A DNA stretch of 64,000 nt from JAXMDT01 sp046348685. Lineage in GTDB: Bacteria > Pseudomonadota > Alphaproteobacteria > Rickettsiales > UBA998. The notes below the pieces were generated by a model. That model saw only the letters and a program-made list of their open reading frames with translations, was not told the DNA's origin and did not search any database. A program made the translations under genes and the position numbers. Every line of letters begins with the position of its first letter. The stretch's first letter is position 1. Shown here piece after piece: positions 18,352 through 26,828 of the stretch. The stretch spans positions 1-64,000 of the forward strand of contig JAXMDT010000009.1 of the NCBI GenBank assembly GCA_046348685.1, read 5' to 3'.

Positions 18352-19005
18352 CTAGAACATCATACGGACACCCGCTTCGATGTTATGCACATCGTAATCG
18401 GTTTCTGCTCTGCCGCCGCCGAAAGCCGGAGTGATGCTGAAATCCGGATCTTCGGTCGCAAAATAGCGGTAGCCGATGGTCCATACCGTGTTCGGGATGG
18501 AGGTCGGCGCATAACCGACACCGGCCATCAAATTCCATGCGAAGACGCTATCATCATCGTTCACTGCGCCTCTACCGGTTTTCAACTCAACCTGAGACCA
18601 GCCGAGACCAGCGCCTACATAGGGCAGCCATTGCGTACCCGTGTTGAAATCGTAATAAGCATTGAGCATGCCGGTGTTTGAATGGATGTTACCATCACCC
18701 GTAATGCCATCCACAGAATCAACATCCGATTTCCGATATCCGTATTCCAGCTCAAAACGCATATTATCGAGCAGGCTGCCGGTGCCGGCAGGCATGTAAC
18801 CGAGCGCGATGCCCACGCCATAGCCGTTATCGTATTCGATATCGGTATTGCCGATCAGCGCATTGCTGGTGTCCACATCGCCATCATCGACGAAATTCAT
18901 GCTGCCTTGTAGGCCAACATACCATTTCGGGAAGCGCTGCTGGGCCTCAGCAGCAATAGGCGCTGCCATGACCATCAGGGCAAAAGCTAGAAAAATCTGA
19001 CGCAT
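18352..19005 (-). CDS. Outer-membrane beta-barrel protein, paralogue 1
   Basis: A 217-residue small porin-like barrel of the OmpA/Omp_b-brl type. A cleavable signal peptide (MRQIFLAFALMVMAAPIAAEAQ) is followed by alternating-residue strands (KWYVGLQGSMNF, GYGVGIALGYMP, LPYVGAGLGWS, WTIGYRYFATEDPDF) and the C-terminal Phe preferred by the BAM machinery. No periplasmic peptidoglycan-binding domain. It shares the WNxMAGxGY, NTxWxIGYRYFATEDP and VHNxEAGVR blocks with the next gene, a tandem duplication. Confidence 0.88.
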   Translation of the reverse strand: MRQIFLAFALMVMAAPIAAEAQQRFPKWYVGLQGSMNFVDDGDVDTSNALIGNTDIEYDNGYGVGIALGYMPAGTGSLLDNMRFELEYGYRKSDVDSVDGITGDGNIHSNTGMLNAYYDFNTGTQWLPYVGAGLGWSQVELKTGRGAVNDDDSVFAWNLMAGVGYAPTSIPNTVWTIGYRYFATEDPDFSITPAFGGGRAETDYDVHNIEAGVRMMF

Positions 19006-19055
19006 AATTAAAACTCCTCAAACAAAAAATTTAACTTATACCTGACGAACATACC

Positions 19056-19730
19056 CTAAAATAAATAGCGTACGCCCGCTTCGAAATTGTGCACTTCGTA
19101 TTCGTGTTTTACGTCCGTTGCCGGAAAAAACAATGGCGTCGGCTGCGACCGGTAATGCGGATCTTCGGTTGCAAAATAGCGGTAGCCAATATTCCACATC
19201 GTATTGGGCATGAAATCCGGCGTATAACCTATACCCGCCATGAAATTCCAGGCCACAACGGTATCCTTGTCTTTGACATTGAGAATCAAACTTTCCACAT
19301 CGATTTCCGTCTCAGCAACGCCGATACCGGCGCCCAGGTAAGGCACAATGGACTGCGAATATTTTCTTAAAGGAATATCATAATAAGCATTGAGCATGGC
19401 TGCTTTGGAGGTAGCATCCCCGTTAGCTCTTAATACATCTTCTTTTTCGATGTCGTTTTTACGATAATAGTATTCGATCTCAAAACGCATTTTATCGAGC
19501 AGCGTTCGCGTGCCGCCTGGGGCATAGCCAAGATTTACACCCGCACCATAACCTTTATCGAAATCAAGCTCGTCAATAACGGGCCTGCTGCCGATTTCCG
19601 TATTCGCCTCATCGACGAATGACACCGCGCCTTCGACGCCGACATACCATTTTGGCATCGCTCTCTGCGCATGAGATTGCGTGGGTAACACAGCCGCTAG
19701 CACTGCAAGACTGACGATGTATTGACGCAA
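19056..19730 (-). CDS. Outer-membrane beta-barrel protein, paralogue 2
   Basis: A 224-residue barrel related to the preceding entry, with a signal peptide and a terminal Phe. I start it at a TTG (19730): GGAGG lies five bases upstream, and this makes the protein begin MRQ like its paralogue. A TTG five codons earlier gives no sensible ribosome-binding site. Shared blocks include KWYVG, LLDKMRFEIEY, PYLGAGIG and NIGYRYFATEDP. A good minus-strand promoter lies upstream at 19798-19826. Confidence 0.86.
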   Translation of the reverse strand: MRQYIVSLAVLAAVLPTQSHAQRAMPKWYVGVEGAVSFVDEANTEIGSRPVIDELDFDKGYGAGVNLGYAPGGTRTLLDKMRFEIEYYYRKNDIEKEDVLRANGDATSKAAMLNAYYDIPLRKYSQSIVPYLGAGIGVAETEIDVESLILNVKDKDTVVAWNFMAGIGYTPDFMPNTMWNIGYRYFATEDPHYRSQPTPLFFPATDVKHEYEVHNFEAGVRYLF

Positions 19731-19797
19731 TGTTACCTCCGGCAACGAATTTAGTATGAGAGACAGAAAAAGATTGCCTCAGAATTTATCCATCGTT

Positions 19798-19826
19798 TAT
19801 ATACCTAAACCTTAAAATATTGACAA
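19798..19826 (-). promoter_or_regulatory. Sigma70-type promoter for barrel paralogue 2
   Basis: Read on the minus strand, TTGTCA (19826-19821) is followed after exactly 17 bases by TATATA (19803-19798). It lies about 70 bases before the TTG start of the barrel gene and faces away from tRNA-Leu. Confidence 0.5.
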
Positions 19827-19901
19827 ACAAACCCTGTATATAGCGTTAATACCCGGTATTTAATCTCAAGATACGGTGGCAAAATTGTCAAAAAGCACGC
19901 T

Positions 19902-19987
19902 GCCCGCGTGGCGAAATGGTATACGCTGCAGACTTAAAATCTGTTGTCCGTAAGGACGTGCCGGTTCGAGTCCGGCCGCGGGCACCA
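19902..19987 (+). tRNA. tRNA-Leu (anticodon TAA)
   Basis: Complete class II tRNA with encoded CCA. The acceptor GCCCGCG pairs with CGCGGGC. The anticodon loop CTTAAAA is held by GCAGA/TCTGT and gives TAA (Leu, UUA). The long variable arm GTCCGTAAGGAC follows. The T-arm is GCCGG-TTCGAGT-CCGGC. A palindrome begins at its CCA, and the divergent T-arm-split repeat follows. Confidence 0.96.
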
Positions 19988-20020
19988 CTTACTTCAGGGC
20001 TTTTGCCCTGAAGTAAGTGG
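19985..20020 (+). repeat. Palindrome starting at the tRNA-Leu CCA end
   Basis: Perfect inverted repeat with 16-bp arms (CCACTTACTTCAGGGC / GCCCTGAAGTAAGTGG) around TTTT. The first three bases are the CCA of the tRNA. No T-run follows, so it does not look like a simple terminator. Equivalent but differently sequenced palindromes follow tRNA-Gly and tRNA-Pro. Confidence 0.85.
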
Positions 20021-20043
20021 TATCAGTGAGAGGAACGAGAACT

Positions 20044-20134
20044 GCGGTTCGACAATTTCGTTAGCGAGCCAACGGCGAGCTCTAAGAAATTGCAACGCAG
20101 CAAGCACTTTAGTGCGCCGCGAGTACGTCCGGCC
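20044..20134 (+). repeat. T-arm-split structured repeat, Leu copy (divergent)
   Basis: A second copy of the tRNA-Leu T-arm is split. Its 5' half GCGGTTCGA (20044-20052) and its 3' half GTCCGGCC (20127-20134) are separated by 74 bases. The insert begins CAATTTCG and keeps the CAATTTC/GAAATTG helix (20053-20059 with 20086-20092). It then has a GCAC-TTTA-GTGC hairpin and ends CGAGTAC. Only the first helix, the flanks and the GAGT end match the Gly and Pro copies, so this is a diverged family member. Confidence 0.65.
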
Positions 20135-20150
20135 AATAGGAAACAAATAA

Positions 20151-20669
20151 ATGAACACTTCTGATTGGGCTTTAATTATTAGCTGTGGATCGTTAGTGAT
20201 TTCTATAACCAGCTTCGTTTGGAATGTATGGTCAAAATTTATATTTCCTAAGCCTAAAATAAGATCATCAATAAGTATTGCATGTCTTATACCAAGCAAT
20301 GACCCTGATTTTGTTTCATTAAGCGCAGTAAATCATGGACCGACAGAAATTACACTTCACAGCGCTATTGCCCTAACAAGAAAAACATATTTATTTGATA
20401 AGCCAAAATTTGGATTACTTAGTCCTTTAAATAATTTTCCGCATGAATTTAACACAAGCAATGGCCCATTTAGCGGAGGCCTACCTAAAAAATTAAGCGT
20501 TGGAGAACAATTCTCAGTATATTTTCCATTATCCAAAATTTGGATAAAAGATGGATTAGTTCGTTTTGGTTTTAGTGATACTTTCGGTAGATATCATTGG
20601 TGTAGCAAAAAAACATGTAGGGCTTTTGTAAAAAAACTTTCGAACCATGAAGATTTAAAAGGTGCTTAA
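20151..20669 (+). CDS. A+T-rich unknown membrane-anchored protein behind tRNA-Leu
   Basis: I do not recognise this 172-residue protein. One N-terminal membrane helix (about residues 7-28) is followed by a soluble, beta-rich, Pro-containing domain (FPKPKIRSSISIACLIPSNDPDFVSLSAVNHGPTEITLHS) and a C-terminal stretch with two Cys (HWCSKKTCRAF). Base composition is visibly more A+T-rich than the neighbours. It stands alone between the tRNA-associated repeat and a strong terminator, the layout of an acquired single-gene cargo. Confidence 0.7.
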   Translation: MNTSDWALIISCGSLVISITSFVWNVWSKFIFPKPKIRSSISIACLIPSNDPDFVSLSAVNHGPTEITLHSAIALTRKTYLFDKPKFGLLSPLNNFPHEFNTSNGPFSGGLPKKLSVGEQFSVYFPLSKIWIKDGLVRFGFSDTFGRYHWCSKKTCRAFVKKLSNHEDLKGA

Positions 20670-20699
20670 AAAAAGCCGCCTCGAAAGGCGGCTTTTTTA
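20669..20699. terminator. Bidirectional rho-independent terminator
   Basis: AAAGCCGCC-TCGAAA-GGCGGCTTT hairpin flanked by an A-run on the left and a T-run on the right. It starts right at the stop of the A+T-rich gene, and the convergent EF-hand gene ends 19 bases further, so it serves both strands. Confidence 0.9.
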
Positions 20700-20717
20700 T
20701 TCTTATGAAGTGAAAAA

Positions 20718-20990
20718 CTACATATTGTTTTTCATTTCCGTTTTTTCTTTTTGCTTTTCCGCTAGAAGTTCTGCTTTCGAGATCTGATTGTCTTTGTTGG
20801 TATCAGCTTCGTTGAACATATTTTCGCCGAAAGCCTCATGTTCTTGTTTGCTGATGGTGCCATTGCCATCGGTATCAATTTTTTTGAAATAGTAATCCGC
20901 TTTGGCCTGCATATTGTCATCGTTTGCAGTAGCGATAGCTGGTGCGGTAAATACGGCAAGCACGGTCAGTGCGGCTACGAAGTTTTTCAT
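20718..20990 (-). CDS. Small secreted EF-hand protein
   Basis: A 90-residue protein with a signal peptide (MKNFVAALTVLAVFTAPAIATA) and two EF-hand loops, DTDGNGTISKQE and DTNKDNQISKAE, spaced about 25 residues apart. It probably binds calcium in the periplasm or outside the cell. GGAG precedes the ATG. The Lys/Glu-rich C-terminus (EKQKEKTEMKNNM) is probably helical. The target is unknown. It stands alone, with a shared terminator downstream. Confidence 0.85.
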   Translation of the reverse strand: MKNFVAALTVLAVFTAPAIATANDDNMQAKADYYFKKIDTDGNGTISKQEHEAFGENMFNEADTNKDNQISKAELLAEKQKEKTEMKNNM

Positions 20991-21097
20991 GGTAGTCTCC
21001 TTCTTTGGAATGAATAAATGGCAATTGCCGCCTAGGAACGTATGGAGTTCGCCGTAAGATAACGATGAGCAAGAGGCTGAGAGATATAAAAAATAGA

Positions 21098-22213
21098 TTA
21101 CTTACGGCCGTTTCGGTCACCGGCGAAACTTTTTATTTCTTCACCAATATGATGGAAGATGGCGGGATGATCCGTCGGTTCAACCTGATAACGCAGCGCA
21201 AGCGTGCGGTAGTCTTCCTTGGAAAGTGGCAACGCAAATGTCACTTTCTCGTTTACATCAAGCTTGAGCCCTAGAATCTTCCGCACGACATCAGCCAGCG
21301 GTAAATTGTTGCGCACCGCTTCGTCGATCAGCCGTGCCGCAATTTTAATATCGCAGGAAAACTTTTCCGTTTCCTCGCGTATGGAGAGTGGCTGAGCGGT
21401 TGGAGAAGGCTCAGCCACATGTTCCCGCTTGCTCAGGGCCGGTCCTTTTTCATGAACCCGTGTTTCTTTTTCTTTCTTTTTAGTTACCGCCGGATGCGGC
21501 ACTACTTCGGCTTTCGGCGCCGGCGCTTCCACTTTTGGCTGTGGCTTGACCTCAACCACGGACGGTGCCGGTGGTTTTGGCAGCGGAGGATGCTTCACCA
21601 TGATGACATCCGACAGCGGTCGATACAGCGTCACATATACCTGCAGACGACCATCCGCTGCGTATTCAAATTCAATTGCCTTGCTATTGCCGTCATTGAC
21701 GAACAACGCATATTCGAAATCGACGAACTTGCCCTGCTCCTCCTTTTTGCCTTTCATGCCCATGAGCTGGCAGCGATACTGCATGGTCACCCACTCGCGC
21801 AGGCCAGGCGTGTTCTCCCGCGCATAGAGACGACGCGGCAGATCTTTCTGATAAATGCGTTTTGCATCTTCTTCGGCAAACAGACGCTCGATATCACGCG
21901 GCTGCAATGGACGTGAGATTGCAAGATACGTTTCGCGCTCACCGCCTTCCGCCACGATCAGCTGCAATGTCTGGCCTTCGATCTCAACTAATGTATACGC
22001 GTTGAAAGACGTTTCGCCGAATGCGTAGCGAGTCGATCCCCTCACCTTGTATTCCTTTGCAGAAACTTCCGGCGCCGGCAGCAAGCCGAAACGAAGTGTT
22101 GAGCCTTCTCGCAGGTTCAGCCACCATTTCGCTTCTTTTTCCTGATTGCGACGCGGGGCATTCCAGTCATCGTTAATCAGGATTTTCCGCAAAGCATCAA
22201 ACATTGGTATCAC
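21098..22213 (-). CDS. Unknown protein with Pro/Lys-rich linker
   Basis: A 371-residue protein I do not recognise. The N-terminal domain (about 1-215) is mixed alpha/beta with aromatic-rich segments (EAKWWLNLREGSTLRFGLL, FVDFEYALFVNDG). The middle (about 215-290) is a Pro/Val/Lys-rich linker, and the last 80 residues form a compact helical domain (FSCDIKIAARLIDEAVRNNLPLADVVRKIL). No signal peptide or membrane helix. It may start three codons later at MFDALRK (22204). It is isolated between the EF-hand gene and lysA. Confidence 0.6.
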   Translation of the reverse strand: MIPMFDALRKILINDDWNAPRRNQEKEAKWWLNLREGSTLRFGLLPAPEVSAKEYKVRGSTRYAFGETSFNAYTLVEIEGQTLQLIVAEGGERETYLAISRPLQPRDIERLFAEEDAKRIYQKDLPRRLYARENTPGLREWVTMQYRCQLMGMKGKKEEQGKFVDFEYALFVNDGNSKAIEFEYAADGRLQVYVTLYRPLSDVIMVKHPPLPKPPAPSVVEVKPQPKVEAPAPKAEVVPHPAVTKKKEKETRVHEKGPALSKREHVAEPSPTAQPLSIREETEKFSCDIKIAARLIDEAVRNNLPLADVVRKILGLKLDVNEKVTFALPLSKEDYRTLALRYQVEPTDHPAIFHHIGEEIKSFAGDRNGRK

Positions 22214-22292
22214 GCCCTAATATCGCCCACTATGAATAGTATATGTGGCTAAAGAAATTCGTTAACACTGTCAAGCATCAACGCGCATAATA

Positions 22293-23543
22293 TTAAGACA
22301 TTTGATATGCAGCCAGCATGTCAGCGTAGGGTGGTCGAGAGCGAATCACTTTGTAGTTTTTGCCGTCAACCAACACTTCCGGCACTAGCGGCCGCGCGTT
22401 ATACGTGCAGCTCATAACCGCTCCATAAGCCCCCGCCGTACGGAATACGATAAGATCATCTGGTTTGACAAGCGGCACGGCACGGTCAAATGCAAACACA
22501 TCTCCCGTCTCGCACACAGGCCCGACAATATCCGCCATCATAACAGGAGCATTCGTTTTCCTGACCGTAACAATATCGTGATGCGCTTCATAAAGCGTCG
22601 GGCGAATGAGATCATTCATCGCTGCATCGACAATCACGAAATTGCGGTTCGGCGTTTTTTTCACGTAAATCACTTTCGTCACCAGGATACCGGCGTTGCC
22701 AGCAATGAGCCGACCCGGTTCAAAGAGGAATGTACCTTCGAGTCCCTTCATGACTTCGCTGACCATCGCGCCATATGCCGAAGGGAGCGGCGGCGCGGAA
22801 GCGTCTTGTTTGTAGGGCACGCCAAGCCCGCCGCCCAGATCAATCGTTTCAATGTTATGCCCTGCCGCCCGCAGCTCTTCGATAAAAGCGCGGACAGCGC
22901 GAAATGCCTGCTCAAATGGATCGAGCGAGGTCAGCTGCGAGCCGATATGCACCGAAACACCGCGCGCATTGACCGCTGGAAAATCTTTAATGCGCGCAAG
23001 GATTGCGCGTGCTTCATCAAGGCCGATGCCAAATTTGCTTTCTTTTTTACCGGTTGAAATTTTCTTGTGGGTTTTAGGATCGACATCCGGATTGACGCGA
23101 AAAGCGACCGGGGCGATTTTGCCCATGCTCTCTGCAACGCGGTTTAGCAGTTCTAATTCAGGCAGCGACTCGACGTTGAATTGAAAAATATCGCGTTCGA
23201 GCGCGAAGCGCATTTCTTCTTGGGTTTTACCCACGCCGGAAAATACGATATCGGATGGTTTTGCTCCCGCCATGAACGCAAGGCGAATTTCTCCTGCTGA
23301 CACGACGTCGATCCCCGCACCTTGATCAATCAAAACTTTAAGCACGGAAGGATTGCTATTCGCTTTGGCGGCAAAGAAAATGCGATGCTTCAAGCTTTTC
23401 AGCGCGTCATCAAAAATTGCGTAATGGCGCTTCAGCGTGGCCGAGGAATAGCAATAAAACGGCGTACCCACTTCACTGGCGATTTTTTCAATCGCCACGT
23501 CTTCGGCATAAAGCGCATCCTGCTTGTATTGAAAATAGTCCAT
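22293..23543 (-). CDS. lysA: Diaminopimelate decarboxylase
   Basis: PLP enzyme for the last step of lysine synthesis. It has 416 residues. The PLP lysine is in FFAAKANSNPSVLK, HIGSQ supplies the phosphate-binding His, and GGGLGVPY and EPGRLIAGNAG are typical, as is the C-terminal PVCETGDVFAFDR with the dimer-interface Cys. Its ATG overlaps the stop of the lptM-like gene by one base (TAATG), giving the common argH-lptM-lysA order. Confidence 0.96.
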   Translation of the reverse strand: MDYFQYKQDALYAEDVAIEKIASEVGTPFYCYSSATLKRHYAIFDDALKSLKHRIFFAAKANSNPSVLKVLIDQGAGIDVVSAGEIRLAFMAGAKPSDIVFSGVGKTQEEMRFALERDIFQFNVESLPELELLNRVAESMGKIAPVAFRVNPDVDPKTHKKISTGKKESKFGIGLDEARAILARIKDFPAVNARGVSVHIGSQLTSLDPFEQAFRAVRAFIEELRAAGHNIETIDLGGGLGVPYKQDASAPPLPSAYGAMVSEVMKGLEGTFLFEPGRLIAGNAGILVTKVIYVKKTPNRNFVIVDAAMNDLIRPTLYEAHHDIVTVRKTNAPVMMADIVGPVCETGDVFAFDRAVPLVKPDDLIVFRTAGAYGAVMSCTYNARPLVPEVLVDGKNYKVIRSRPPYADMLAAYQMS

Positions 23544-23662
23544 TATTTAGCGCGATCTTCTTGCTTAATATCCGATGGGCGAACCAGACTGCCTTTGATA
23601 CCGCAGGCATTCAGCGACACCGCGCAGATGCCTATCATCAGAATCGCAAGCAGTTTATGCAT
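23543..23662 (-). CDS. lptM: LptM/YifL-like small lipoprotein
   Basis: A 39-residue lipoprotein below usual ORF cutoffs. The signal peptide MHKLLAILMIGICAVSLNAC ends in a lipobox (LNAC), followed by GIKGSL, the hallmark CG.KG.L motif of LptM/YifL, which assists LptD assembly in E. coli. It sits between argH (overlapping its end by eight bases) and lysA, exactly where alphaproteobacteria encode it. A longer in-frame start would only read back through argH. Confidence 0.85.
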   Translation of the reverse strand: MHKLLAILMIGICAVSLNACGIKGSLVRPSDIKQEDRAK

Positions 23663-25061
23663 ATTTCTTTCTCGCCCGTTTGATTGCTTCGCGCACACGC
23701 TTTGGCGCAGTGCCACCATAACTCTCACGGCTTTTCACCGAATGTTCGACTGAGAGCACTTCAAAAACATCCCGCGTCAGCCGCTTCTCTACTTTTTGAA
23801 TATCTTCCAGCGCCAGTTCGTCGAGACGGCAGGATTTCGCTTCCGCTGCGCGCACAATTTTACCTGTCACATGATGTGCCTCACGGAATGGCATATTCAA
23901 ATTCTTCACCAGATAGTCGGCGAGATCGGTCGCCGTCGTGTACCCATCGGCTGCTGCTATTTTAAGGCGTTTTTCGTTGGCCGTGAAATCAGCGATCATG
24001 CCTTTCATTGCCTGAAGCGCAATGGCGAGATGTTCATCAGCGGCAAATACCGGCTCTTTATCTTCCTGCTGATCTTTATTGTAAGCAAGAGGCAACCCTT
24101 TCATCACTGTGAATAGCTGCATCAGCGCGCCGATAGTGCGGCCAGCTTTGGCGCGGATGAGCTCCGCCGCATCGGGATTGCGTTTCTGGGGCATAATGGA
24201 GGAACCCGTTGTGAACGCCTCCGATAATTTGATGAATCCAAATTGCGGCGATGACCAGATGACCAGTTCTTCCGCCAGCCGCGATAAGTGCATGGAGCAG
24301 ATCGCCGTGGCGCTCAAATATTCCAATGCGAAATCGCGCGCAGACACCGCATCGAGCGAATTTTCCATCGGGCATTTAAAGCCAAGCTGTTTTGCCGTCT
24401 GATGGCGATCAATCGGAAACGACGTGCCTGCCAGCGCTGCTGCACCTAGCGGTGATTCATTAAGCCGTTCCAATGCGTCCGCGAAACGGCCACGGTCACG
24501 TCCAAGCATTTCAATATACGCCATCAAATGATGGCCAAGTGTTACGGGCTGTGCGGTTTGCAGATGGGTAAATCCCGGCATGACGGTCGCCACATATTGT
24601 TCTGCGCGATCGAGCAATGTCATTTGCAGCACTTGAAGCTGTTTATCGGCCCGTAGGCACGCATCCCGCACCCAGAGGCGGAAATCAGTCGCCACTTGGT
24701 CATTACGCGAGCGGGCGGTATGCAGTTTACCGGCGACATCGCCAACGATTTCTTTCAGACGCGACTCGACATGCATATGGATATCTTCGAGGTCCATCTT
24801 CCATGCCATCTTGCCCGCATCGATTTCTTTTTCGACCTGCCGCAAGCCTTTTTCAATAACAGCACTTTCTTTTTTGCTTAGAATGCCTGTGTCACCCAGC
24901 ATTTTTACATGAGCGAGCGATCCGGCAATATCCTGGCGGTAGAGCTTATGGTCGAAGGCGATAGAGGCATTGATTTCCGCCATCAAAGCGTCCGGCGCGC
25001 GCTCGTAATGCCCTCCCCACATGGGATTGGACGCATTTGTGGTGTTTTTTTGCTTTTTCAT
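23655..25061 (-). CDS. argH: Argininosuccinate lyase
   Basis: Splits argininosuccinate to arginine and fumarate. The 468 residues begin MKKQKNTTNASNPMWGGHYE. It carries LHTARSRNDQVATDFRL, FTHLQTAQPVTLGHH and the catalytic loop GSSIMPQKRNPDAAEL. The start at 25061 gives the normal N-terminus; the frame extends 16 codons further without homology. First gene of argH-lptM-lysA. A TATAAT-like element on the minus strand near 25130 may be its promoter. Confidence 0.95.
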   Translation of the reverse strand: MKKQKNTTNASNPMWGGHYERAPDALMAEINASIAFDHKLYRQDIAGSLAHVKMLGDTGILSKKESAVIEKGLRQVEKEIDAGKMAWKMDLEDIHMHVESRLKEIVGDVAGKLHTARSRNDQVATDFRLWVRDACLRADKQLQVLQMTLLDRAEQYVATVMPGFTHLQTAQPVTLGHHLMAYIEMLGRDRGRFADALERLNESPLGAAALAGTSFPIDRHQTAKQLGFKCPMENSLDAVSARDFALEYLSATAICSMHLSRLAEELVIWSSPQFGFIKLSEAFTTGSSIMPQKRNPDAAELIRAKAGRTIGALMQLFTVMKGLPLAYNKDQQEDKEPVFAADEHLAIALQAMKGMIADFTANEKRLKIAAADGYTTATDLADYLVKNLNMPFREAHHVTGKIVRAAEAKSCRLDELALEDIQKVEKRLTRDVFEVLSVEHSVKSRESYGGTAPKRVREAIKRARKKYA

Positions 25062-25154
25062 GACTATTTGCCTCACTTTGCCTTGTAACTCAATCTGGTA
25101 GGCGCACAAGTGAAATCTGAAAAAGGAGCATTATATAACTCGCAGAAAACCCTA

Positions 25155-25175
25155 ACTTTTGGTATAATGATTCTA
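25155..25175 (+). promoter_or_regulatory. Extended -10 promoter abutting the hslO start
   Basis: TGGTATAAT puts a perfect TATAAT at 25163-25168, preceded by TG of an extended -10. Only six bases separate it from the hslO ATG at 25175, so transcription would begin at or next to the start codon. No -35 of quality and no Shine-Dalgarno are visible. Confidence 0.5.
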
Positions 25176-26137
25176 TGGTAACACCGCATCTTTCCCTACT
25201 AAAGCACGAAGATTTAGTTCAACCTTTCCTACTTCACGATTCCACTGTACGTGGCCGCATGACTCGGCTCTCACCGACAATAGATACCATTCTCAACCGT
25301 CACGAGAACCATCCGCTGGTCAATAAGCTGCTCGGTGAAATGCTCACCCTATCGGCGCTGCTGTCCTCCAGCCTGCCGGAAGAAGGCATTCTGACCATGC
25401 AGGCGAAAGGCGATGGGCCCGTCGAATTCATTATTGTCGATGCTGTTCATGGCGGCGGCTTGCGCGGATACGCGCGCACGAAGGAAAATGCGAACGATAT
25501 GCTGGACGCTGTACAGGAAGAAAACCCACATCCTGATTTACCTACCTTGATGGGCAAAGGTTATCTTGCCATCACGCTCGATATGGGCATCGGCGATCCT
25601 TACCAGGGCATCGTGCCGCTGGAAGGCAAATCGCTGACCGATGCCGTGCAGCATTATTTCAGCCAGTCTCAGCAGATCAACGTCATGTTCAATGTGCATG
25701 TGAACCGCCGTATCGACAAGGAAGGCCATGCAAGCTGGGCGTCCGGCGGTATTATGCTTGAGCGCCTGCCGGAAGAAGGCGGCAAACCGAGCAAAAAAGT
25801 AATTTCAACTGCGGAACTGCATGATCGTGAACACTGGGCCTATCATGAACTGCTCGCCAATACGGCAAGCGAAGACGAATTGCTCGATCCGCATTTGGCG
25901 CCGTCCGCCCTGCTCTACCGCCTGTTCAACGAAGGCGGGGTTTGGGTGCATGAGCCCAAGCAGGTTTCGCCGACCTGCCGCTGCTCACGCGACAAAATCT
26001 CCAATATTCTTCTTTCCATGGATGATGAAACGCTGGAAGAACTCGCCGTCGAAGGCGTCATCAGCGTCACCTGCGAATTCTGCAATAAAGAAGAAGATTT
26101 TAAAACGGAAGAGCTGCTGAAGAAAGAGAAAGACTAA
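25175..26137 (+). CDS. hslO: Hsp33 redox-regulated chaperone
   Basis: Holdase activated by oxidation of a C-terminal zinc site. It has 320 residues. The substrate-binding domain starts near HDSTVRGRMTRLSPTID, and the redox switch is visible as CRCSRD...CEFC, that is CxC plus CxxC about 30 residues apart. The ATG at 25175 is the only good candidate and has no ribosome-binding site. Converges with queH with a four-base overlap. Confidence 0.95.
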   Translation: MVTPHLSLLKHEDLVQPFLLHDSTVRGRMTRLSPTIDTILNRHENHPLVNKLLGEMLTLSALLSSSLPEEGILTMQAKGDGPVEFIIVDAVHGGGLRGYARTKENANDMLDAVQEENPHPDLPTLMGKGYLAITLDMGIGDPYQGIVPLEGKSLTDAVQHYFSQSQQINVMFNVHVNRRIDKEGHASWASGGIMLERLPEEGGKPSKKVISTAELHDREHWAYHELLANTASEDELLDPHLAPSALLYRLFNEGGVWVHEPKQVSPTCRCSRDKISNILLSMDDETLEELAVEGVISVTCEFCNKEEDFKTEELLKKEKD

Positions 26138-26805
26138 TTCGTCTTTAGTTTTTCCTCGTACCAGGTTTCACCGATAGCGATTTTTTCCCGGCCCTTGGAT
26201 TCCCGCCAATCGTTCGTATCCCGCAGCGAGTAGATGCATCCGCAATATTGCTGTTGGTAGAAATGCTCTTCCTTGGCGAGATCGTACATCCGAGCCGAGC
26301 CACCGTCTTTACGCCAGTTATAAGTCCAGTATTCGAGGCCATCGTAATGCGAGGCAGCGCGCGTACCACAATCATTGATCTGGTCCATATCTTTCCAGCG
26401 CGAAATACCCAGTGAACTGGTGAAGACTTTAAAGCCGTTTTCGTGCGCATGCAGCGCGGTACGGAGAAATCGCATATCGAAGCACATGGTGCAGCGAATA
26501 CCGCGCTCAGGCTCTTTTTCCATGCCTTTGGCACGTGTGAACCATTCCTGCACGTCATAATCCGCATCCACAAATGGAATGCCTAGCTTTTCCGCATAAC
26601 GGATATTCTCGGATTTCCGCAGCTCGTATTCTTTTTTCGGATGAATGTTGGGATTATAGAAAAAAATTGTCAGCTTGAGGCCCGACTCATGCATCTTTTC
26701 GATCACCGGACCGGAGCACGGCGCGCAGCATGAATGCAGAAGAATCTTTGTCTCTCCGCCGGGTACGTCGAAAATGTCATCGCTTGATTTCATGGCTGGA
26801 CGCAT
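26134..26805 (-). CDS. queH: Epoxyqueuosine reductase QueH (DUF208)
   Basis: Alternative to QueG for the last step of queuosine synthesis. It has 223 residues with the metal-cluster cysteines HSCCAPCSG at the start, RCTMCFDMR in the middle and QQYCGCIYS near the end, the set typical of QueH. Together with queA and tgt in this window it completes the late Q pathway. The start may be MKSSDD (26793), four codons later. Confidence 0.93.
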   Translation of the reverse strand: MRPAMKSSDDIFDVPGGETKILLHSCCAPCSGPVIEKMHESGLKLTIFFYNPNIHPKKEYELRKSENIRYAEKLGIPFVDADYDVQEWFTRAKGMEKEPERGIRCTMCFDMRFLRTALHAHENGFKVFTSSLGISRWKDMDQINDCGTRAASHYDGLEYWTYNWRKDGGSARMYDLAKEEHFYQQQYCGCIYSLRDTNDWRESKGREKIAIGETWYEEKLKTN

Positions 26806-26828
26806 ACCCCATTTTAGCCTAAAAATCT

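Noticed and set aside
19985..20020. Palindrome after tRNA-Leu as a rho-independent terminator
   Set aside because: No T-run follows on either strand, and the first arm includes the tRNA CCA. Kept as a repeat instead.
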